Shown here: positions 17,854-25,834 of the stretch, one piece after another
Numbering within the stretch: position 1 is the stretch's first letter
How the letters are laid out: every line of letters starts with the position of its first letter
Source of the DNA: Armatimonadota bacterium
GTDB taxonomy: Bacteria > Armatimonadota > JAAZEB01
Assembly: GCA_012512265.1 (NCBI GenBank)
Contig: JAAZEM010000025.1
Location: forward strand, 1-53,453
Direction of reading: 5' to 3'
Length of the DNA stretch: 53,453 nt
Notes under the pieces: model-generated
Database searches by the model: none
What the model saw: the letters and a program-made list of their open reading frames with translations, nothing else
What the model was told of the DNA's origin: nothing
Position numbers and translations under genes: made by a program

Positions 17854-19302
17854 ATGACTGACGACCGGGACGAGGGACAGCAGGTGACGGTGACGGGGGG
17901 CCAGCCCGAAGAGGCCGTTACCATGGAGCAGGCCCTGGAGGCTGCCGAGGAAGGGCGCAACGGCGACGCGGCCCAGCAGGGTGCCGCGGACGATTTCGCG
18001 CGCGCGTTCCGACCCTTGACCGAGGGCGACATTATCAAGGGCACCGTCGTTCACATCGACCGTGAAGGCGTGCTCGTGGACGTCGGCACCAAGTCGGATG
18101 GCTTGATTCCGCCCGTTGAGTTGTCCCGCGAGGGTTCTGTGGCCGCCGAGGATGTGGTTTCCATTGGCGACACCATTGACGTGTACGTTCTCGACGCCGA
18201 GGACCAGGAAGGCAATCTGATCCTTTCGAAGAAGCGCGCTGACTATGAGAAGGCGTGGCATCGGATCGAGGAGTCCTTCGAGACAGGCAAGGTGATCACC
18301 GCGATGGTCACCGACCGCGTGAAGGGCGGCCTGGTGGTCGATCTGGGCGTGCGCGGCTTCGTGCCGGCTTCCCACGTGGGCAGCGGCAAAGTGCGCAACC
18401 TGGAGAAGTACATCGGGCAGTCGCTGCCGCTCAAGATCATCGAGATCGACCGCGACCGAAAGCGCGTGGTGCTTTCGCACCGGCTGGCGGTTGAGGATGA
18501 GCGCGAGCGCCTGCGTGAGCAGCTCTTCGCGACGCTGGCCGAGGGCCAGATCCGCGAGGGCGTCGTCCGCCGCGTGACGGACTACGGCGCGTTCGTGGAT
18601 ATCGGCGGCGTGGATGGCCTGCTGCACGTCAGCGAGATGTCGTGGACCCGGATCAACCACCCGAACGAGGTGGTGAAGGTCAACGACCGCATCCATGTGA
18701 TGGTCCTCAAGGTCAACCCGGAGGAGGGGAAGATCTCGCTGGGTCTGCGCCAGATTCTCCCCGATCCGTGGGCCGACGTGGATAAGCGCTACCACGTGGG
18801 CGATGTATGCACGGGCAAAGTATCGCGCCTGGTGCCCTTCGGCGCGTTTGTCCAGCTGGACAATGGCATCGAGGGGATCATTCCAAATGCGGAGCTGGCG
18901 CACCGGCGTGTCAACAAGCCGGAAGGGGTGCTCTCTGTGGGCGACGAGGTGATCGTGAAGGTCATCAACGTGCGCGCCGAGGAGCGCCGCATCACCCTCA
19001 GCCTGCGCCAGATGCAGCTGGATGAGGAGCGCCGCGAGTTCCGCGAGTATCAGCGCGGGCGCGGAGGTGCCTCGGACCGCACCACCATCGGCGACGTCGT
19101 AGGCGATCTTGCCGCTAAGATGCGCCGCTCGCGCCGCGAGCGGAGGGAGCGCGAGCGCGTCGATCTCGAAGACTACGCAGAAGAGTTCGAGGAGCTCGAA
19201 GAGATCGATGCCGACGAGCTTGCCGAAGGACCCGAGGAGGCTGAAATCAGTGATGAGGGGCCCACGGCGGAGCAATCGGAGTCGGAGCAGCCGCAGGCGT
19301 AG
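17854..19302 (+). CDS. rpsA: 30S ribosomal protein S1
   Basis: A 482-residue S1 protein that binds mRNA on the small ribosomal subunit and helps initiation. Four S1 (OB-fold) domains are visible, starting at about residues 58 (GDIIKGTVVHIDREG), 145 (GKVITAMVTDRVKGG), 231 (GQIREGVVRRVTDYGAF) and 316 (GDVCTGKVSRLVPFGAF). The N-terminal 50 residues and the C-terminal 80 residues are acidic and low in complexity. The third and fourth domains carry the strongest YGAFV/FGAFV RNA-binding signature. ATG 17854 follows GAGAGGAG. Four domains rather than the six of Escherichia coli is common in other phyla. It is followed by coaE, as in several bacterial groups. Confidence 0.93.
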   Translation: MTDDRDEGQQVTVTGGQPEEAVTMEQALEAAEEGRNGDAAQQGAADDFARAFRPLTEGDIIKGTVVHIDREGVLVDVGTKSDGLIPPVELSREGSVAAEDVVSIGDTIDVYVLDAEDQEGNLILSKKRADYEKAWHRIEESFETGKVITAMVTDRVKGGLVVDLGVRGFVPASHVGSGKVRNLEKYIGQSLPLKIIEIDRDRKRVVLSHRLAVEDERERLREQLFATLAEGQIREGVVRRVTDYGAFVDIGGVDGLLHVSEMSWTRINHPNEVVKVNDRIHVMVLKVNPEEGKISLGLRQILPDPWADVDKRYHVGDVCTGKVSRLVPFGAFVQLDNGIEGIIPNAELAHRRVNKPEGVLSVGDEVIVKVINVRAEERRITLSLRQMQLDEERREFREYQRGRGGASDRTTIGDVVGDLAAKMRRSRRERRERERVDLEDYAEEFEELEEIDADELAEGPEEAEISDEGPTAEQSESEQPQA

Positions 19303-19315
19303 TGCACATCAAGTG

Positions 19316-19355
19316 ACCTGCCGGCTGTCGCCCGCAACGGCGGCGGCCGGCGGGT
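19316..19355 (+). terminator. Hairpin between rpsA and coaE
   Basis: ACCTGCCGGC (19316-19325) pairs with GCCGGCGGGT (19346-19355), 10 bp with one T-G pair and a 20-base loop. No T-tract follows. It could attenuate read-through from rpsA into coaE or protect the rpsA message end. Confidence 0.35.
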
Positions 19356-19385
19356 TACGCTCCTTCCCCAGTCGAGAGGCCCCCG

Positions 19386-20018
19386 ATGCGCGTCGTTGGC
19401 ATCACCGGCGGGATCGCCACGGGAAAGAGCACCGTGGCGGCGATGTTCAAGGAGTGCGGCGCCGCTCTGATCGACGCCGACGCGCTGTCGCGCGCTGCCG
19501 TCGAGCCCTGCCAGCCCGCCTATCATGCTGTGGTCGCCCAGTTCGGAACCGGCATCCTTCGCGACGACGGCACCCTGGACCGGCGCGCGCTCGGCGCGCT
19601 CGTCTTCCGTGACGCCGAGGCCCGCCGGCGCCTCGAAGCGATTATCCATCCCTACGTGGTGCAGGCCATCCAACGGCAGCTTGCCGAATGGCGCGCCAGC
19701 CCTTCTCCTCCGCCCCTTGTCGTGGTGGAGATCCCCCTTCTCTACGAAGCCGGCCTGGAAGAGATGGTCGACACGGTGGTCGTTGTCTCCTCGGAACAAG
19801 CCACTCAGCTCCAGCGTCTAATCACCAGAACGGGCCTGGCGCCTGAAGAGGCGATGCTCCGAATTGCCGCGCAGATGCCCTTATCTGAGAAAGAGGCGCG
19901 CGCCGCGCATGTGATCAGCACCGACAAACCCCTCCAGGCCGTGCGCGAAGAGGTCCGCAGGCTCTACGAGGATCTCCTGGCCGGGGAGGGGAGCGAGCTC
20001 GACGGCCCCACCTCGTAG
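19386..20018 (+). CDS. coaE: Dephospho-CoA kinase
   Basis: A 210-residue kinase for the last step of coenzyme A synthesis: ATP phosphorylates the 3'-hydroxyl of dephospho-CoA in the cytoplasm. The P-loop GGIATGKS is at residues 8-15, followed by LIDADALSR, the family's substrate-binding segment. Also typical are HPYVVQAIQ and VVVEIPLLYEAGLE. Length matches the family (about 200). ATG 19386 follows GAGAGGC. It lies 83 bases downstream of rpsA. Confidence 0.93.
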   Translation: MRVVGITGGIATGKSTVAAMFKECGAALIDADALSRAAVEPCQPAYHAVVAQFGTGILRDDGTLDRRALGALVFRDAEARRRLEAIIHPYVVQAIQRQLAEWRASPSPPPLVVVEIPLLYEAGLEEMVDTVVVVSSEQATQLQRLITRTGLAPEEAMLRIAAQMPLSEKEARAAHVISTDKPLQAVREEVRRLYEDLLAGEGSELDGPTS

Positions 20019-20052
20019 GCCGACGCATGGCAGCAAGGCTCCGTTCCTGGTT

Positions 20053-20086
20053 TGCGCGCGCTCCCGGCGCACGGGACCGGCGCGCA
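20053..20086 (+). terminator. Nested hairpin after coaE
   Basis: TGCGCGC (20053-20059) pairs with GCGCGCA (20080-20086), and an inner TCCCG/CGGGA pair closes a GCGCA loop. There is no T-run afterwards. Its position 35 bases after coaE supports a termination role. Confidence 0.5.
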
Positions 20087-20257
20087 GTGAAAACGGCATT
20101 AGAGGAACTTCCCCGGGATGCCGCGAAATTGCACATAAGCCTGTCCTACACCGGGCCGGCACTTCGGCGTCCGGAGGTGTGGGCAAGCGCGTTGGCTTCC
20201 CACAGGAGTGGTGGCAAGAATCTCGGCTCGGCGGGGGGTAGGAGCAGCCGGTTGGAG

Positions 20258-20286
20258 TTGCAATCGCACGGGCGTTGTGCTATAAT
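20258..20286 (+). promoter_or_regulatory. Sigma70 promoter of the surface-protein operon
   Basis: A TTGCAA -35 (20258-20263), an exact 17-base spacer and a consensus TATAAT -10 (20281-20286), preceded by an extended TGC. Transcription would begin near 20293, giving a leader of about 115 bases before the TTG start codon. Confidence 0.8.
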
Positions 20287-20407
20287 CTGCGAGGGCGTGG
20301 TTGCGTCCCTTCAGAGCATATCCACGGCTGCCAACCGAACCTTCGTGTCCTTCCGACGCAATCGCCACAGACGCCAGCGGGTAGCCGAGTAGGAGGGTGT
20401 CCCTGCG

Positions 20408-23400
20408 TTGAAAGAGAGATCTGCTGGGCGGACCAGGCTGTTTCTGGCACTCTTCGGTAGTTTGCTTTCCCTCACTCTCGGAGTTGCTTTCGGGGGCGGA
20501 TCGGTTCGCCTCCCAGGGGTTACTGTGCCTGCGGGCGCGCGCGATGGACGCGCGCCGGCAACCTCTGCCATGGCGACAGGCCTTCCAAGGGTGTTCGGGA
20601 GCAAGCGAAAGCAACCCCTGGGCACGCGCGAGCGGCCCTACCTGAACCTGACCAACCCGGGGCAGCGTCCGGGCGGCGGCCGTGCGATCCCGGTTCAAAA
20701 CGTGAACCTCACCCGGTCGCCGGCGGATGATACCGATCCGGTCTGGTCCCCGGACGGCACGAAGATCCTCTTTGCCAGCAACGGCGAGGACACGAACGGC
20801 GATATGCGCATCGACAAGGTGCGCGACGATGGCACCTACCACATCTGGATCATGAACCCGGATGGGTCGGGCCAGAAGCAGTTGACCCACGATCCCGGCA
20901 ACCAGGTGGAGCCCGCCTGGTCTCCCAACGGCCTGCGCATCGCCTACGCCTCCAATGAAGAAGGCGACTACGAGATCTACCTCCTCACTCTCTCGACCGG
21001 GGAGAAGGCCAAGCTACCCGTCGGACCGAGCGAGGAGCGACATCCCACATGGGCTCCCGGTGGCGATACGCTTGCCTTCTCGAGCGACCGCGAGGGCCTG
21101 CCGAAGATTTATAGCATGAAGGCGGATGGCCGCCACTTGACGCCGCTCACCAAGGGCCCGAGCGAGGATCGCAACCCGGTGTGGTCTCCCGATGGCCAGA
21201 CCATCCTCTTCGAGTCGAACGGTGTCGATAGCGACGGCGACGGCGTGATTGATGCGACCACGAACACCACCCGCGTGTGGCGCATGTCCTATTTCGGGTC
21301 GCAGCAGCAGCAGTTGACCGCGTTCGAGGTGCCCGACGGCACGGTGATGGACCGCAATCCGGCGTGGAACAGCGATGGCAGCGCCATCCTGTTCGCGTCC
21401 AACCGCAAGGATGCCGATGGCGATGGCACCTGGGATACCGTGGGCGATTTCGATGTCTACGAGTACCCCCTCGTCGTTCAGGGCGGCCTGGTGGCCAACG
21501 CGGAGACGCCGAATAGCAGCTCGGCGATCAAGCGCACCCAGCTCTCCCCGAGCGAGATCGAGCCGCTCACGGGGAATGAGGACCACCCCGGGCTCTTCCC
21601 GATTGTGGACTTCAAGAACCCGAAGGTGATGTACGTCACCGATCAGGGCGGGGCGCGCGACATCTGGCTCACCTCGATCACCGACATCACCGACCCGCGG
21701 CTGGAGGCGCTGCCTGAGATCACCCCCAAGCTGACGATCCCCGGATCTACCGTGGTGATCAACGCCCGCGTGAGCGATCTGGAGAGCGGCGTCAAGGCGG
21801 TGTATGCTCAGATCCGCGACCCAGATGACGCCGTCACCGATGCCCAGGGGATTGACCATAAGGTCTATTACGTCCAGCCGGACAATCCCGACTCGGCGGC
21901 CAACCCCATGCCGATCTGGACGGAAGTCGACGCGCACATGGTCCACGCGACCAACTACACCTACCACATTCCGCCCTATCAGCCGCGCATGGACGACCTC
22001 TCGGCGCTGAATTTCGCCGTGCCGCCGCACGATGGCTGGCTGCAGCTCTACGATGACGGCGACCCGAAGCATGGCGATGCCGTCGCGGGGGATGGGATCT
22101 ATAGCAATTCCTGGAAGACCCCCAGCAACGCTCAGAGCGACTTCTACCTGGACATCATTGCCTACGACAACGCGGGCAACTGGAAGATCTACGACGGCAT
22201 TGCCGGCTTCAGCACGCAGCAGTTTACGGCGACGCATGGAATCCTGCTCGTGTTGGACTATGTCCACGGGCAGAAGTTCATGCAGGGCGACCGGTCGAAC
22301 TTCACCTACGCCAGCGAGTACTTCCCGATGTGGTTCCCGGTGGAGAGCTACTACACCCGGAACCCAACCGGAATGCCGGCGTCGCTCATCAATTTGGGCG
22401 CCTACGCGGATAACATCATCAATATCGATGACTTCGGCGGGGTTCCGCCCGCACCGCCGGCGCTCTCCATCCCACCGAGCGACACCTTCATCCGAAGCAT
22501 GCCGGAGGAAGGCTACGATGTGTGGCGGGTGGTGTGCCGGGGCCGGCTGCCACCGGATGTGCTCGCCGCGTATCTGCCGCGCGTCGTCGAGCAGCCCGAC
22601 TTCCAAGATCCGTATAACGCTGTCCGGCAGCAACTCGTCGCGGACAGGGGAATCGTGTGGGTTAGCCCGTACTCCGGGAACCTCTGGGTGGGCGAGGGCA
22701 CCATCGTCGATGGCGACACTCAGGCGAAGCTGATCAACTTCCTGGACCGTGGCGGCCGGCTTGTGGTGACGGGTCAGGACGTAGCCTGGGCGCTGACCGG
22801 CGATGGCGTCGTGAAGGAGCCGCCGCTGCTTGCCCGCATGGGCGTGCAATATATCGATGATGCCCCTTCGTGGACACTCACGGGCGGGGCGGCCGATGAC
22901 CGCTACTTCCTGACCGGTGCGGGCGGCCAGGTAACCACCCAGCCGTGGGCTACCCACTGGCACGCGGAGGCGCAACCGACCGCGCTGCAGATGCCGGTCT
23001 GCTTCTTCCCGGTCATCCAGGCGTGGGGCTCCACGCCGTTGCTCGGGGTTTCAACCAGCTCGACGACCGCTCGCGAGCAGGGCAACAACTGCAGCACGGA
23101 CGCCGCGGGCAACCAGTTGTGGATGGACGGCATTCTGCCGGTGGCGCCCTCGCAGACGCTGTATAGCTACCGCTCGCCCAATACGGGGATCAGCGGGCGC
23201 ACCGATGCGGTCGCCGCTGTGTATCGGCGCGACCCGGAAGTCAACTCGCGGAGCGCGTTCTTCGCCTTTGGCTTCGAGGGGATTCACCGCAAGTACGCGT
23301 CTCACAACCCCTACGGGTTGCACTGCGAGGACCTCCGGCACAACCTGATGCACAACCTGATCTGCTGGATGCGCACGGGCACCTTCTACGGGGTGGTGCA

Positions 23401-25762
23401 ATTCACGGCGGGGTTGGGGCCGGCCAAGGGCGCGCTGGTGCAGGTGTTCGAGGAGAGCGTTCCGCTCAATGAGGAGCGCCTTGTGGGCCAGGCGTTCACG
23501 CGCGAGGATGGCACCTTCGAGATTGAAGGCCTCCCGCCCCTCGTTTACCGCGTGCGTGCGACGCTGCCCGGTTATACCTACCACGCTCAGCGCAGTGCGG
23601 TGTGTGGCGCGGGCCGGCAGGAGGTGAACTTCCGGCTCAGCGAGGCGCCGGCTGGCTGGATCTCTGGCAAGGTGAGCGAGCAGGATGGCGTGACCCCGAT
23701 TGAGGGCGCCACGATCACTGTCACCCTGCAGGGCGAGTATGAAGGCGAGCAGATCGTCCGCACCGCCACGACCGACCACATGGGCATCTACGCGGTGACG
23801 GATCTACCGACCGGCCAGTACCGGGTGACCTGCGTCGCCGATGGATTCGCCGAGCAGCAGTATCCCACCCTGGTCACCGTGAATCCGGGGACCGAGGCTC
23901 AGAACATCAACTTCGTCATGGGCGGGATGCCTGGCGGAGTGGTGGGTACGGTGACACGGCAGTCCGATGGCCAGGTGGTGGTCGGCGCCACGGTGGAGCT
24001 GCGGAGCGGCACCACGCTCGTCGCGAACACGGTGACGGATGACACGGGCCAGTTCGCCTTCCAGAATGTGCCGGCAGGCACCTACGAGCTCACGGTTACG
24101 GGAGCTGCAGGGATCCTGCCAACGAGCGTCACCGTGGTAGTGGAAGCGAACGCCCAGGTGCGCCGCAACGTGGTGGCGAATACGCCGCCGCCGGCGCAGG
24201 TGGCCGGTATGGTCACCGATGCCCTGGGCAACCCGGTCACGGGCGCGAAGGTGGACGTGGTCAGCGGCGGCACCGTGATCAAGACGGCGGTCTCCGGAGA
24301 CGTGCAGACGGAGGGCACGAATCAGTTCAACTATAAGATCACGGGGCTTGCTGCAGGCAACTATGAGATCAGGGCGAGCAAGGGCGGGTTCACCGGGAGC
24401 AGCGCCTCGGTGCGGCTCTCGGAGAGCCAACAGCTGTTCAACGTGAACTTCACCCTGGAATCGCTCCACGTCTATTCGAGCGGCCTGACGATGGTCTCCG
24501 CGCCGTACGACTACAGCGATGTTGACGCCGCCAACTTCCTCGGCCTGCCGGCGAACCAGACGAAAGTAGCGAGCTGGGTCGGCAACCGGTACGCGTTCTA
24601 CCCGGAGAACCCGGCGGATCGCTTCCGGATCGGGAAGGGCTACTTCCTGTTGCTGGAGAAGCCTGTGGTGTTGACGCGCGAGGGCAAAGCGGCGGACACC
24701 TCGAAGCCGGCGACTCTGAACCTGACGGCCGGATGGAACATGATCGGGAACCCGTTCCCGTTCTCGGTGAACTGGTTCGATGTCAAGGTGCAGGTCGGCC
24801 AGGAAGTGCTGACGCTCCAGGATGCCATCGCGCGCGACCTCATCAAGAACGCGCTGTGGACCTATGGCAACGGTGAGTATCGCCTGGCGTTCCAGCTGAT
24901 GCCGTGGGCAGGTTACTGGGTGAAGACGACGCAGGATCTCGTCTTGCATATCCCGAACGTGGCCGCACGTAGTGCGACGCCGGATCCGTACCGCACGCGC
25001 GCGGTATCGGATGAGAGCTGGGTCCTGAACCTGGTCGCCACGGCGGGTGGCTATCGGGACGCGTCGAACTACATCGGTACCACTCGACGGGCACACGACG
25101 GGTATGATGTGGGCCTGGATGTGCCGGAAGCTCCGCCCACTGGCATGAGTGGGTGGGTGCAGCTCACCTTCCCGCATCGCACCGGCTGGGGCCGCGAGGC
25201 AGGCGATTATGCCGTGGATATGCGCTCGCCAGTTGGCGCAGAGCAAGTGTGGGAGTTCGAGGTGAGCACCAGCGAGGCGAACACCGACGTGGTGCTGAGC
25301 TGGCCCAACATTGGGCAGCTGCCGCGCGCCTACACCGCCATTCTGGAGGATGTGGACACGGGCGCGCGACGCTATCTGCGCTCGCTCGGAGGCTACGTCT
25401 TCCGGTCTGGCGAGCAAGGGGGAACCCGGCGGTTCCGCCTCAGGGTTACGCGGCAGGCGCAGGCGCGTCTGAGCGTGACGAACCTTCGCATTCAACCGAA
25501 TCGCGCGGGCGGGGCTACCCTGTCGTGCGACTTCTCGGACGCCGTCTCGGTGCGTTCGGAGATCCGAACGGCCAGCGGCCGCCTGGTGCGAGAAGTGGTC
25601 GGCGGTGAGGCGCGCTCGGCGGGTACCAATAGCTTCTTCTGGGATGGTCGGGACCAACGCGGGAACGGCCTGGGTTACGGTCTGTACTTCTGGTTCGTGG
25701 AGGCGTCCGCCGAGGATGGCCGAAGCGTGAAGGAGTTCCGCCCGTTCATTCACGTTCGATAG
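20408..25762 (+). CDS. Giant exported multidomain surface protein with PD40 propeller and shared C-terminal module
   Basis: 1784 residues, starting at TTG 20408 behind AGGAGGG. Order: signal peptide (about 1-30); a TolB/PD40-like propeller (about 105-435) with WSPDGTKILFAS-type blades, three carrying D-x-[DN]-x-D-G calcium-like loops near 127, 273 and 333; an Ig-like/choice-of-anchor-X segment ending LYDDGDPKHGDAVAGDGIYS; a middle domain of unknown type (about 615-990); and four carboxypeptidase-regulatory-like beta domains (about 995-1353). From residue 1358 to the end it has the roughly 430-residue module shared with the genes at 27666 and 30748, finishing in a FlgD-Ig-like fold (FFWDGRDQRGNGLGYGLYFW). 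It is first in a four-gene operon. No catalytic motif is seen; the role is probably structural, adhesive or ligand binding at the cell surface. Confidence 0.85.
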   Translation: MKERSAGRTRLFLALFGSLLSLTLGVAFGGGSVRLPGVTVPAGARDGRAPATSAMATGLPRVFGSKRKQPLGTRERPYLNLTNPGQRPGGGRAIPVQNVNLTRSPADDTDPVWSPDGTKILFASNGEDTNGDMRIDKVRDDGTYHIWIMNPDGSGQKQLTHDPGNQVEPAWSPNGLRIAYASNEEGDYEIYLLTLSTGEKAKLPVGPSEERHPTWAPGGDTLAFSSDREGLPKIYSMKADGRHLTPLTKGPSEDRNPVWSPDGQTILFESNGVDSDGDGVIDATTNTTRVWRMSYFGSQQQQLTAFEVPDGTVMDRNPAWNSDGSAILFASNRKDADGDGTWDTVGDFDVYEYPLVVQGGLVANAETPNSSSAIKRTQLSPSEIEPLTGNEDHPGLFPIVDFKNPKVMYVTDQGGARDIWLTSITDITDPRLEALPEITPKLTIPGSTVVINARVSDLESGVKAVYAQIRDPDDAVTDAQGIDHKVYYVQPDNPDSAANPMPIWTEVDAHMVHATNYTYHIPPYQPRMDDLSALNFAVPPHDGWLQLYDDGDPKHGDAVAGDGIYSNSWKTPSNAQSDFYLDIIAYDNAGNWKIYDGIAGFSTQQFTATHGILLVLDYVHGQKFMQGDRSNFTYASEYFPMWFPVESYYTRNPTGMPASLINLGAYADNIINIDDFGGVPPAPPALSIPPSDTFIRSMPEEGYDVWRVVCRGRLPPDVLAAYLPRVVEQPDFQDPYNAVRQQLVADRGIVWVSPYSGNLWVGEGTIVDGDTQAKLINFLDRGGRLVVTGQDVAWALTGDGVVKEPPLLARMGVQYIDDAPSWTLTGGAADDRYFLTGAGGQVTTQPWATHWHAEAQPTALQMPVCFFPVIQAWGSTPLLGVSTSSTTAREQGNNCSTDAAGNQLWMDGILPVAPSQTLYSYRSPNTGISGRTDAVAAVYRRDPEVNSRSAFFAFGFEGIHRKYASHNPYGLHCEDLRHNLMHNLICWMRTGTFYGVVQFTAGLGPAKGALVQVFEESVPLNEERLVGQAFTREDGTFEIEGLPPLVYRVRATLPGYTYHAQRSAVCGAGRQEVNFRLSEAPAGWISGKVSEQDGVTPIEGATITVTLQGEYEGEQIVRTATTDHMGIYAVTDLPTGQYRVTCVADGFAEQQYPTLVTVNPGTEAQNINFVMGGMPGGVVGTVTRQSDGQVVVGATVELRSGTTLVANTVTDDTGQFAFQNVPAGTYELTVTGAAGILPTSVTVVVEANAQVRRNVVANTPPPAQVAGMVTDALGNPVTGAKVDVVSGGTVIKTAVSGDVQTEGTNQFNYKITGLAAGNYEIRASKGGFTGSSASVRLSESQQLFNVNFTLESLHVYSSGLTMVSAPYDYSDVDAANFLGLPANQTKVASWVGNRYAFYPENPADRFRIGKGYFLLLEKPVVLTREGKAADTSKPATLNLTAGWNMIGNPFPFSVNWFDVKVQVGQEVLTLQDAIARDLIKNALWTYGNGEYRLAFQLMPWAGYWVKTTQDLVLHIPNVAARSATPDPYRTRAVSDESWVLNLVATAGGYRDASNYIGTTRRAHDGYDVGLDVPEAPPTGMSGWVQLTFPHRTGWGREAGDYAVDMRSPVGAEQVWEFEVSTSEANTDVVLSWPNIGQLPRAYTAILEDVDTGARRYLRSLGGYVFRSGEQGGTRRFRLRVTRQAQARLSVTNLRIQPNRAGGATLSCDFSDAVSVRSEIRTASGRLVREVVGGEARSAGTNSFFWDGRDQRGNGLGYGLYFWFVEASAEDGRSVKEFRPFIHVR

Positions 25763-25777
25763 TTCAACACAGTGGCC

Positions 25778-25811
25778 GGCCGCCGGGCCCCCGAGTGGGT
25801 GCCCGGCGGCC
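25778..25811 (+). terminator. Strong intergenic hairpin inside the operon
   Basis: GGCCGCCGGGC (25778-25788) pairs perfectly with GCCCGGCGGCC (25801-25811), 11 bp with a 12-base loop. No T-tract follows. Between the first and second genes of the operon, it may lower downstream expression or stabilise the upstream message. Confidence 0.45.
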
Positions 25812-25834
25812 CGGCAGAGTATCCGTGGAGGGGG

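Larger units (their letters stand above)
20019..20407. other. Intergenic region with terminator-like hairpin and promoter
   Basis: This 389-base gap between coaE and the surface-protein operon has no convincing gene. It contains the nested hairpin at 20053-20086, the strong promoter at 20258-20286 and the ribosome site AGGAGGG at 20391-20397 that serves the TTG start at 20408. Confidence 0.7.

Noticed and set aside
17488..19275. 595-residue minus-strand frame opposite rpsA
   Set aside because: Shadow of the S1 gene; composition is unlike real proteins.
20027..20392. 121-residue plus-strand frame after coaE
   Set aside because: No ribosome site or family pattern; it overlaps a terminator-like hairpin and the operon promoter.
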